Shown here in pieces: positions 50,485 to 58,366 of a DNA stretch of 64,000 bases (the stretch's first letter is position 1; each line of letters begins with the position of its first letter). The notes under the pieces were generated by a model, which was given only the letters and a program-made list of their open reading frames with translations, did not search any database and was not told the origin of the DNA. The DNA is from Altererythrobacter sp. ZODW24 (GTDB lineage: Bacteria > Pseudomonadota > Alphaproteobacteria > Sphingomonadales > Sphingomonadaceae). Position numbers and translations under genes: made by a program. The stretch is from contig NZ_CP031155.1 of assembly GCF_003344885.1 (NCBI RefSeq), positions 1,516,001 to 1,580,000 of the forward strand. The letters run 5' to 3'.

Positions 50485-52890
50485 ATGCCAAGTTTCGCAC
50501 AGAACCTCGAAAAGACGCTCCACGCCGCGCTGACTAACGCGTCCGACCGGAGCCATGAATATGCTACGCTGGAGCATTTGCTGCTGGCGCTGGTGGAAGA
50601 CAGCGATGCCGCACAGGTCATGACCGCATGCGGCGTTGATCTGGGCGAGCTGCGCGAAGCGGTGAAGCAATATCTCGATCAGGAATATCAGTCGCTCAAA
50701 ACCGAAGACGGGGCCGATCCGCAGCCGACCGCCGGTTTCCAGCGGGTTATCCAGCGCGCGATCCTGCATGTCCAGTCCTCCGGCAAAGACACGGTGACGG
50801 GCGCAAATGTGCTGGTCGCACTATTCTCTGAACGCGACAGCTACGCAGTCTATTTCCTGCAACAGCAGGATATGAGCCGCCTCGATGCAGTTAGCTTCAT
50901 CAGTCACGGCATTGGCAAGGGTGGCCGCCAAATCGAAGACCAGAGCCCGGCCGGCACAGAAGAAGCGCAGGACAATAGTGACCTCCCCGGCGGGGAGAAG
51001 GGCAAGAAGGAATCTGCACTCGACCAGTTCACCGTGAACCTGAACAAGAAGGCCGAAGATGGGCGGATCGATCCACTGATCGGCCGCGGTCCCGAAGTCG
51101 ACCGGACAATCCAAATCCTTTGCCGCCGTTCGAAGAATAACCCACTTTATGTGGGCGACCCGGGTGTTGGTAAAACCGCCATTGCCGAGGGGCTCGCACG
51201 CAAAATCGTCGAGGGCCAAGTGCCCGAGGTGCTGCAGGATGCAGTGATCTACTCGCTCGACATGGGCGCGTTGCTGGCCGGCACCCGCTATCGCGGCGAT
51301 TTCGAGGAGCGGCTGAAGCAGGTCGTGAATGAACTCGAGAAGATGCCTGAAGCGGTGCTCTTTATCGACGAAATTCATACAGTTATAGGTGCTGGTGCAA
51401 CCAGCGGCGGGGCAATGGATGCCTCCAACTTGCTCAAGCCTGCGCTTTCAAGCGGTGCGATCCGCTGCGTTGGCTCAACCACTTATAAGGAATTCCGCAA
51501 CCACTTCGAGAAGGACCGCGCTCTGCTGCGCCGCTTCCAGAAGATCGATGTGAACGAGCCGACAATCGAAGACACGATCAAGATCCTCAAGGGTCTGCGC
51601 AGCGCGTTCGAGGAACATCACGGCGTTCGCTACACGCCCGATGCGCTGAAGACCGCCGTCGAACTGTCGAGCCGTTATATCAATGACCGCAAGCTGCCCG
51701 ATAAGGCCATCGACGTGATTGATGAAGTTGGCGCGATGCAGATGCTCGTTCCGCCTAGCCGCCGCAAGAAGAAGATCACGGCGCGCGAAATCGAGCAAGT
51801 TATCGCGACTATGGCGCGCATTCCGGCGAAGTCGGTGTCGAAGGACGACAAGCGCGTTCTCCAGCACCTCGACCGCGACCTGAAACAGGTCGTGTTTGGC
51901 CAGGACGCAGCGGTTGAGCGCCTCTCGACCGCCATGAAGCTTAGCCGCGCCGGTTTGCGTGATCCAGATAAGCCGATCGGCTCATTCCTGTTCAGCGGCC
52001 CTACAGGCGTCGGTAAGACCGAAGTTGCACGCCAACTCGCCAGCATCATGGGCATCGAACTCAAACGCTTCGATATGTCCGAATATATGGAACGCCACAG
52101 CGTTTCGCGCCTGATCGGCGCACCTCCCGGCTATGTCGGTTATGATCAGGGCGGCCTGCTGACCGATGCGATCGACCAGAACCCGCATTGCGTGCTGCTG
52201 CTCGACGAAATCGAGAAGGCACATCCCGATCTGTTCAACATCCTGCTGCAAGTAATGGATAATGGCCGCCTGACAGACCACCACGGCAAGACGGTTGATT
52301 TCCGCAATGTCGTGTTGGTGATGACCACCAATGCCGGCGCGGCCGATATGGCAAGTAGCGGCATCGGCTTCGGCGATGTGTCGAAGGAAGATGCGGGCGA
52401 AGAAGCAGTGAAGAAGATGTTCTCGCCAGAATTCCGCAACCGCCTCGATGCGATCGTCCCGTTCGCCTATCTGGGAACAAGTACTGTCAGCCGCGTCGTC
52501 GACAAGTTCATCCTACAGCTGGAACTCCAGCTGGCCGAACAAGACGTGCATATCCAGTTCGACGGCGACGCCCGCGAATGGCTCGCCAAGAAGGGCTACG
52601 ACAAAATGTATGGCGCTCGGCCTATGGCCCGCCTGATCCAGGACAAGATCAAGCAACCACTCGCCGAAGAACTTCTGTTCGGTAAGCTAGTGGGCGGCGG
52701 CGAAGTGCATGTGACCGTGAAGGACGGCAAGCCATCATTCGAAGTCACGCCGGCACCGCCAAAGACACCTGCGGCGAAGAAGAAAAAGCCGGCAACTAAG
52801 AAACCTGCCGCCAAGAAACCCGCGCCAAAGAAGCCGGATGCCGAAGCTGGCGACAGCAAGGGCAGTAAAGACAAAGGCGGCAAAGACTAA
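50485..52890 (+). CDS. clpA: ATP-dependent Clp protease ATP-binding subunit ClpA
   Basis: An 801-residue AAA+ unfoldase. The N-terminal Clp_N repeat domain is at about 1-150 (EYATLEHLLLALVEDSDA). The first AAA module has GDPGVGKTAIAEGLA and the second GPTGVGKTEVARQLA; the GIGFGD loop, which docks onto ClpP, is in the second module. It unfolds substrates and feeds them to ClpP, with ClpS as adaptor. No clpS is adjacent, unlike the common clpS-clpA arrangement. The C-terminus carries an unusual Lys/Ala/Pro-rich tail of about 48 residues (KKP repeats, then Gly/Lys/Asp). The Shine-Dalgarno is weak. Confidence 0.95.
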   Translation: MPSFAQNLEKTLHAALTNASDRSHEYATLEHLLLALVEDSDAAQVMTACGVDLGELREAVKQYLDQEYQSLKTEDGADPQPTAGFQRVIQRAILHVQSSGKDTVTGANVLVALFSERDSYAVYFLQQQDMSRLDAVSFISHGIGKGGRQIEDQSPAGTEEAQDNSDLPGGEKGKKESALDQFTVNLNKKAEDGRIDPLIGRGPEVDRTIQILCRRSKNNPLYVGDPGVGKTAIAEGLARKIVEGQVPEVLQDAVIYSLDMGALLAGTRYRGDFEERLKQVVNELEKMPEAVLFIDEIHTVIGAGATSGGAMDASNLLKPALSSGAIRCVGSTTYKEFRNHFEKDRALLRRFQKIDVNEPTIEDTIKILKGLRSAFEEHHGVRYTPDALKTAVELSSRYINDRKLPDKAIDVIDEVGAMQMLVPPSRRKKKITAREIEQVIATMARIPAKSVSKDDKRVLQHLDRDLKQVVFGQDAAVERLSTAMKLSRAGLRDPDKPIGSFLFSGPTGVGKTEVARQLASIMGIELKRFDMSEYMERHSVSRLIGAPPGYVGYDQGGLLTDAIDQNPHCVLLLDEIEKAHPDLFNILLQVMDNGRLTDHHGKTVDFRNVVLVMTTNAGAADMASSGIGFGDVSKEDAGEEAVKKMFSPEFRNRLDAIVPFAYLGTSTVSRVVDKFILQLELQLAEQDVHIQFDGDAREWLAKKGYDKMYGARPMARLIQDKIKQPLAEELLFGKLVGGGEVHVTVKDGKPSFEVTPAPPKTPAAKKKKPATKKPAAKKPAPKKPDAEAGDSKGSKDKGGKD
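52744..52887 (+). repeat. Lys/Ala/Pro-rich repeat tail of ClpA
   Basis: About 48 codons at the 3' end of clpA encode PAPPKTPAAKKKKP, then TKKPAAKKPAPKKPDAE and a Gly/Ser/Lys/Asp end. The KKP-type repeats are histone-H1-like and low in complexity. The tail lies outside the AAA+ fold. Confidence 0.8.
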
Positions 52891-52918
52891 ACGCACGGGG
52901 CATAGTTTGGGGGCAAAT

Positions 52919-54661
52919 ATGGGGAATGTGATGGGTTTCAGGATTGTGCAGCGCTTGGCGGCGTCTCTTTCGGTAATAGCATTGGCCAGCGGTTCAGTGG
53001 GCGCGGCGGCACAGGATGCACCGGTATTAGCCGAGCGAACGAAGGACAGCGGCCTGCCGCTGACCGAGAACCAGTCCCGGACCCAGCTTCCTTATCTTGC
53101 CCTCGCCCTGAAGGTCGATCCGGACACGAAGAGTATTACCGGTAAGGCGGATTACAAAATCCTCGCCACAGGTGATGTGACCAAGGCCGAGTTCGACCTC
53201 GATCCGCGCTTTGCGATCTCGGCGATTGCCGTGAACGGCACTGCGATTGGCTCAGATGGATGGAGCAATCCCGAAGGCCTTCTTTCCATCGACCTGCCGG
53301 ACGCACTCTCTGCCGGTGAAACAGCCGAAGTCAGCATTGCATATTCGGGCAAACCGCATGTCGCGGTAAACGCGCCGTGGGATGGCGGCTTCGTCTGGGA
53401 ATATACCCGCCGCGATGGCGCAGCATGGGTCTCCACCGCAGTCCAGATGCAAGGTTGCGACATTTTCTGGCCATGCATGGATCACCCCAGCCGCGAAGTT
53501 GAACTGCTCGACAGTGCAATCACGGTACCCGCGCCGCTTGTAGCAGCGGGTAACGGAGTGCTGCAGAGCGTAGATCAAGACGGTGATTGGGTAACCTATA
53601 ATTGGCGTGCCAAAACGCCAAACAGCTACGGTGTCGCGCTCAACATCGGCCCGTATGAACTGCTCGAGTTCGATTACGCCAGCCGGTTCGGCAATACGAT
53701 ACCGATCAAATATTGGCATCTGCCCGAGAGCAAGCAGCAAGCACCGATCCTGATGGCGGAAATGCCGATTTATCTCGATTTCTTCGAAGAACTCATCGGC
53801 CCCTACCCGTTTGCGGACGAGAAAGTTGGCGTGGTCGAAACATCTCATCTCGGCATGGAACACCAGACCATCAATGCTTACGGCAACCGTTACCGCCCCA
53901 CGGCGGAGGGGTACGACACGCTGATGCAGCATGAGTTTGCGCATGAGTGGTTCGCCAACCAGCTTTCCAATGCAGAATCGGCCGATATGTGGCTGCACGA
54001 GGGTTTCGGCGCTTACATGCAGCCGCTCTATCTGTGGTGGAAAGACGGCGAGCTCGCCTATCACGCATCCATGTGGGAAGCGCGCAAGGGCTTGGTCAAC
54101 CGCTTCCCAGTCGCCCCGCGCGAACGCATCAGCAGCACCAAATACCTCGACACAGACGCCGGATGGGGCCGCGATATCTATGCCAAGGGATCGTGGGTGC
54201 TACACACATTGCGCGCGCATCTCGGCAATGAAGATTTCTTCAAGGCAACCACCCGGCTGGTCTATGGCCGAGACGATCCAAAGCCAGGCAATTTTAAGCC
54301 AGTTGTGAAAAGCACCGACGACTTCCTCGCCATCATCAATGACGTGACCGGCAAGGATTACGGCTGGTTTTTCGAAACTTACCTGCGCAGCGCCGAACTG
54401 CCAAAGCTGATCGAAAGGCGCGACGGCTCGATGCTTAGGCTCGAATGGCAGGCGCCGGGCGGCGTGTTTCCGATGCCCGTCGAAGTTCTCGTGAATGGCG
54501 AGACCAAAGTAGTAGCCATGGGCGGCGGCAAGGGTTTGATCGATCTCGGCTCAGACAGCGTCCATTACATCACCGATCCTAAGGGCAAGATCCTGAAGGA
54601 CGATCCCGATGTCACCCGCTGGCAGGAATATATGCGCAAACGGCGCGGTGGCCGCCGCTAA
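52919..54661 (+). CDS. M1 family aminopeptidase (exported)
   Basis: About 580 residues. A signal peptide (FRIVQRLAASLSVIALASG, cleavage near AAAQD) suggests periplasmic location. The zinc site is MQHEFAHEWF with the second Glu in MWLHEGF, the full HEXXH-X18-E of family M1. The substrate-binding GMEHQTINAYG replaces the usual GAMEN/GMEN loop. TRRDGAAWVSTAVQMQGCD lies in the N-terminal beta domain. The ATG at 52919 with TTTGGGGG upstream is preferred; an upstream ATG inside clpA is rejected. It follows clpA closely (28 bases). Confidence 0.9.
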   Translation: MGNVMGFRIVQRLAASLSVIALASGSVGAAAQDAPVLAERTKDSGLPLTENQSRTQLPYLALALKVDPDTKSITGKADYKILATGDVTKAEFDLDPRFAISAIAVNGTAIGSDGWSNPEGLLSIDLPDALSAGETAEVSIAYSGKPHVAVNAPWDGGFVWEYTRRDGAAWVSTAVQMQGCDIFWPCMDHPSREVELLDSAITVPAPLVAAGNGVLQSVDQDGDWVTYNWRAKTPNSYGVALNIGPYELLEFDYASRFGNTIPIKYWHLPESKQQAPILMAEMPIYLDFFEELIGPYPFADEKVGVVETSHLGMEHQTINAYGNRYRPTAEGYDTLMQHEFAHEWFANQLSNAESADMWLHEGFGAYMQPLYLWWKDGELAYHASMWEARKGLVNRFPVAPRERISSTKYLDTDAGWGRDIYAKGSWVLHTLRAHLGNEDFFKATTRLVYGRDDPKPGNFKPVVKSTDDFLAIINDVTGKDYGWFFETYLRSAELPKLIERRDGSMLRLEWQAPGGVFPMPVEVLVNGETKVVAMGGGKGLIDLGSDSVHYITDPKGKILKDDPDVTRWQEYMRKRRGGRR

Positions 54662-54706
54662 GGCGCAAAAGCGGAACACAATCATTGGGCGCGGCTTTCT
54701 TAACTG

Positions 54707-55711
54707 ATGGCCGCGCCTTTTTCATGGATTAAACCCGAGTCCCACGGGATCTATATCGCTCCGGCAGATTGCTGGGTCGATCCATCGCGTGCGGTGGACA
54801 ATGCGCTGGTGACGCATGGCCATGCAGACCATGCGCGCGGCGGGCACGGCAAAACGGTTGCGACTCCCGAGACGCTGGCGATCATGAAGCTGCGCTATCA
54901 AACCGACGATGGCGCGGTGCCGGTGCAATATGGCGAGACGCTCAGCCTGAAAGGCGGTGTCGATGCGACATATGTTCCGGCAGGCCATGTTCTGGGCAGC
55001 GCGCAAATCCTGCTCGAACATGCTGGCGAGAAGGTGATCGTCACGGGCGATTATAAACGCCGTGCCGATCCAACCTGCCCGCCTTTCGAGGTGACGCCTT
55101 GCGATATTCTGATTACCGAGGCGACATTCGGCCTGCCGCTGTTCAAGCACCCGCCGATTCAGGATGAAATCACCAAACTGCTCAAAGCGCTGACCGGCAA
55201 TCCCGATCGCTGCGTACTCGTCGGCGCTTATGCTCTAGGCAAAGCGCAACGGGTGATCGCAGAATTGCGCTCCGCGGGGCATAACCAGACGATTTACCTC
55301 CACGGCGCGATGGAGAAGATGTGCAACCTATACGAGGAATGGGGAGTCGAGCTGGGCGATCTGAAGCTGGTTGCCGATCATTCGAAGGACGAAATGCGCG
55401 GCCATATCATCATCTCGCCGCCATCGGCGCTAGCTGATCGGTGGAGCAGGCGTTTGCCCGATCCGGTCACCGCAATGGCATCAGGCTGGATGATGGTTCG
55501 CCAACGCGCTCGTCAGCGCAATGTCGAATTGCCGCTGATTATCAGCGATCATGCCGATTGGGACGAGCTAACCCGCACAATTGAAGAGGTCGAGCCGCAA
55601 GAAACCTGGGTCACACATGGCCGGGAAGAGGCGCTGCTGCGCTGGCATCAACTGACCCAACGCCGGGCAAGAGCGTTGGCCTTGGTCGGACGGGAGGATG
55701 AGGATGAATGA
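54707..55711 (+). CDS. Ligase-associated DNA damage response exonuclease (MBL fold)
   Basis: A 334-residue metallo-beta-lactamase/beta-CASP-like nuclease. The metal site is VTHGHADHARGG and later histidines are in AGHVLGSAQ and SDHADWDEL; ITEATFGLPLF and GAYALGKAQRVI are further conserved. It belongs to the family that NCBI names ligase-associated DNA damage response exonuclease. Its usual partners are an ATP-dependent DNA ligase (at 56153 here), a DEXH helicase and PdeM endonuclease. Only the ligase is nearby. It precedes a short secreted-protein gene on the opposite strand. Confidence 0.93.
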   Translation: MAAPFSWIKPESHGIYIAPADCWVDPSRAVDNALVTHGHADHARGGHGKTVATPETLAIMKLRYQTDDGAVPVQYGETLSLKGGVDATYVPAGHVLGSAQILLEHAGEKVIVTGDYKRRADPTCPPFEVTPCDILITEATFGLPLFKHPPIQDEITKLLKALTGNPDRCVLVGAYALGKAQRVIAELRSAGHNQTIYLHGAMEKMCNLYEEWGVELGDLKLVADHSKDEMRGHIIISPPSALADRWSRRLPDPVTAMASGWMMVRQRARQRNVELPLIISDHADWDELTRTIEEVEPQETWVTHGREEALLRWHQLTQRRARALALVGREDEDE

Positions 55712-55736
55712 TCCTCATGCCTCTCCATCCTGTGAT

Positions 55737-56057
55737 TTAGCCTTCAAGTGCAGCCAGATCGGCGTCAATCGCAGCCAGCATTTCGTCCGTTACCATGCCT
55801 TGCGAGAAGGGTTGGACCTGACGGAGGCTCATCGCCTTGAACTGGCCGTAAGCAGGATGCTCGGAAAGGCCCGGCATATGCTTCTCAACCACAGCGGCTG
55901 CGGCTTCGTCCGCCATCAGCGCTTCGATCGGCAGGTTGGTCGAGAACTTGGCTGCTGCTTCAGTCGCGCTTTCAGCCACTTCATCGGCCTGGGCCGATAC
56001 GGCAGTGGCGAGCAGCAGTGCAGGAGCAGCGACGCGGGCGATTGCAGTGAACTTCAT
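55737..56057 (-). CDS. Small exported helical protein of unknown function
   Basis: A 106-residue protein with a clear signal peptide (MKFTAIARVAAPALLLATAV, cleavage near SAQA-DE). The mature part (about 80 residues) is helical and acidic, with two amphipathic segments (EVAESATEAAAKFS and VTDEMLAAIDADLAALEG). I recognise no family. The ATG is preceded by GGAATTC and a GGA site. It sits, on the opposite strand, between the exonuclease and ligase genes. It may be a periplasmic protein unrelated to the repair genes. Confidence 0.75.
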   Translation of the reverse strand: MKFTAIARVAAPALLLATAVSAQADEVAESATEAAAKFSTNLPIEALMADEAAAAVVEKHMPGLSEHPAYGQFKAMSLRQVQPFSQGMVTDEMLAAIDADLAALEG

Positions 56058-56152
56058 AAGTCGAATTCCTTAAAAGGCTGGAGCGCGGAACCGCGCGTAG
56101 AACTACCCATCGGTAGCGGCGGCTTAATCGCGTGTGAAGCCGGAATGTACTG

Positions 56153-57763
56153 ATGAAACGCTTCGCTGCCCTGATCGACGCGTTGGTCTATACCAACAGC
56201 CGCAACGCCAAACTTGCGCGGATCGCGGAATATCTGCGCGACACGCCCGATCCGGACCGCGGTTGGGCACTGGCGGCGCTGACCGACGGGCTGGATTTCA
56301 AAGCGGTCAAGAGCACCACCATCCGCAACGCGATGAAGGAGCGCGTCGATCCGGTCCTGTGGTCCCTCAGCCGCGACTTTGTCGGCGATACGGCAGAAAC
56401 AGCATCGCTGCTCTGGCCCGAACCATTCGGCGAAACCGCGCCGCCACCAACCGTAAGCGAGGCTGTCGCAGCGCTCTATGCGATGAACCGCACAACGGTG
56501 GCGAGCGAGCTGCCCGCGCTGCTCGACAGGCTGGATTCCTCCGGCCGCTATGCGCTGCTGAAACTTGCGACGGGCGCAATGCGCATCGGAATTTCGGCGC
56601 GGCTGGGTAAAGTCGCCTTTGCGCAGGCCTTTGATGTCTCAGTCGATGATGTCGAGGAATATTGGCACGCGCTGACCCCGCCTTATGCCGAACTGTTCGC
56701 CTGGGCTGCCGGTGGCGCCGAGCCGCCCGACACGGAGAATGTGCCACTATTCCGGCCCTTCATGCTCGCCCATCCACTGGAAGAGACGGTGGTCGATATG
56801 AAAGATTACGCCGCCGAGTGGAAATGGGACGGCATACGGGTGCAGCTGGTCCATGTGGCTGGCGAAACGCGCATCTACTCGCGGTCGGGTGACGATATCT
56901 CGGCTACCTTCCCCGAAATGGTGGGCGCGCTCGACATTCCGGCGGTAGTCGACGGCGAATTGCTGGTGCGCGGCAATGTGCAGGGCGGCGATGCCAGCCC
57001 TGAGAAACAAGGCGGAGCGGCAAACTTCAATGCGCTGCAGCAGAGGCTGGGCCGCAAGACCGTGAGCAAGAAGATGCTTGCCGAAGCACCTGCGTTCGTC
57101 CGACTTTACGACACGCTGATCATCGATGGCGAGGATTTACGCGGTCTCGCATGGGAAAAGCGTCGCACGCATCTGGAACGGCTGATGCCGCGCCTACCGG
57201 AAAGCCATTTCGACCTCTCGCAAATCGTGCATGCGGAGACTTTCGATCAACTCGCCGAGATCCGTACCACCACGCGCGATGACGCCATCGAGGGACTAAT
57301 GCTGAAGCGCCGCGACAGCCCCTATGTGCCAGGCCGCAAGACCGGACTGTGGTACAAATGGAAGCGCGATCCGCTGCTAGTTGATTGTGTGCTGATGTAC
57401 GCCCAGCGCGGCAGCGGGAAGCGCAGCAGCTTCTTTTCAGACTACACGTTTGGCTGCTGGAACGGAGATCCTGACGAAGGTGTGGATTTGCTACCCGTTG
57501 GCAAGGCCTATTCCGGTTTTACGGACGAGGAACTGAAAAAACTCGACCGGCATGTGAGGCAAAACACGCTCAATCGCTTCGGCCCGGTGCGCGAGACGGA
57601 CAAGAGCCTGGTGTTCGAAGTAGCTTTCGACTCCGTCCATGAGAGCAAACGCCACAAATCAGGCCTCGCCATGCGCTTCCCGAGAATTCACCGCATCCGC
57701 TGGGATAAACCCCCGCATGAAGCCGATCGGATCGAGAGTCTTAGGGCGTTGATCAGAGACTAG
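56153..57763 (+). CDS. Cisplatin damage response ATP-dependent DNA ligase
   Basis: A 536-residue ATP-dependent ligase. The N-terminal domain (about 1-205) is the helical DNA-binding region; the adenylation motif KxDG is EWKWDGIRVQ near residue 223, followed by YSRSGDDIS, FDLSQIV, DDAIEGLMLKRRDSPYVPG (motif IV-like) and LWYKWKRDPLLVDCVLM (motif V). The C-terminal OB fold runs from about 420. It belongs to the family NCBI calls cisplatin damage response ligase, associated with the exonuclease upstream. It seals nicks in a repair pathway not fully defined. The helicase and PdeM partners are absent from the window. Confidence 0.94.
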   Translation: MKRFAALIDALVYTNSRNAKLARIAEYLRDTPDPDRGWALAALTDGLDFKAVKSTTIRNAMKERVDPVLWSLSRDFVGDTAETASLLWPEPFGETAPPPTVSEAVAALYAMNRTTVASELPALLDRLDSSGRYALLKLATGAMRIGISARLGKVAFAQAFDVSVDDVEEYWHALTPPYAELFAWAAGGAEPPDTENVPLFRPFMLAHPLEETVVDMKDYAAEWKWDGIRVQLVHVAGETRIYSRSGDDISATFPEMVGALDIPAVVDGELLVRGNVQGGDASPEKQGGAANFNALQQRLGRKTVSKKMLAEAPAFVRLYDTLIIDGEDLRGLAWEKRRTHLERLMPRLPESHFDLSQIVHAETFDQLAEIRTTTRDDAIEGLMLKRRDSPYVPGRKTGLWYKWKRDPLLVDCVLMYAQRGSGKRSSFFSDYTFGCWNGDPDEGVDLLPVGKAYSGFTDEELKKLDRHVRQNTLNRFGPVRETDKSLVFEVAFDSVHESKRHKSGLAMRFPRIHRIRWDKPPHEADRIESLRALIRD

Positions 57764-57777
57764 TTGCGCCGCGCAAC
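57763..57777. terminator. Hairpin between converging ligase and carbonic anhydrase genes
   Basis: GTTGCG and CGCAAC pair around CCG, starting at the last base of the ligase stop codon. No T-run follows on the plus strand. It could be a bidirectional, Rho-dependent stop. Confidence 0.35.
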
Positions 57778-57793
57778 ATGCGCCGCCTTGGCG

Positions 57794-58366
57794 TCAGGCC
57801 AAGTCTGCCGCGTCAACCGCTGCGCTATGGTGCTTCGCATTCTCGGCATAGTGGGCGACTCCGGCCCGCATTCCGGCAATCGCGGGTTCCGGTAGATCAC
57901 GAAGGAATTTCGCTGGACGGCCTGCCCATAGCTGGCGCGGCTCCATGATCTTGCCCTCGGTGAGCATTGCGCCCGCCGCAAGCATCGCGTCGCTACCAAT
58001 CCGCGATTTGTTCATGGCAATCGCGCCGAGACCGACAAAGCCGCGATCCTCGATAATACAGCCATGGATCATCGCCATATGTCCCACCAGCACATCGTCA
58101 CCGATGATGCAGGGTGAGCCGTCAGGATCGCCGGGGCGCTCCGGGTCACAATGCACCACGCTGCCGTCCTGAATATTCGTGCGTTCGCCAATCACGATCC
58201 GGCTGACATCGGCGCGCAGCACGCAATTGTACCAGATGCTACTATCTGCCCCGATCTCGACGTCCCCGATGATCCGGCAACCCGGGGCGATGAAGGCGCT
58301 ATCGTGAATGCGCGGCGTTTTCCCGTGAATCGGGATGATCGTTACGCCCGGTCGTTTGGTGGCCAT
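57794..58366 (-). CDS. Gamma-carbonic anhydrase family protein
   Basis: About 190 residues of the left-handed beta-helix CA family. The hexapeptide repeats are visible from APGCRIIGDVEIGADSSIW through ALRADVS to LVGHMAMIHGCIIEDRGFVG. The zinc histidines are the His of SVVHCDP and the two in LVGHMAMIHGC. Many gamma-CA-like proteins have low or no CA activity. The ATG at 58366 shares a base with the stop of the upstream MFS-fusion gene (TGATG). Nine upstream residues in the same frame are rejected. Confidence 0.93.
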   Translation of the reverse strand: MATKRPGVTIIPIHGKTPRIHDSAFIAPGCRIIGDVEIGADSSIWYNCVLRADVSRIVIGERTNIQDGSVVHCDPERPGDPDGSPCIIGDDVLVGHMAMIHGCIIEDRGFVGLGAIAMNKSRIGSDAMLAAGAMLTEGKIMEPRQLWAGRPAKFLRDLPEPAIAGMRAGVAHYAENAKHHSAAVDAADLA

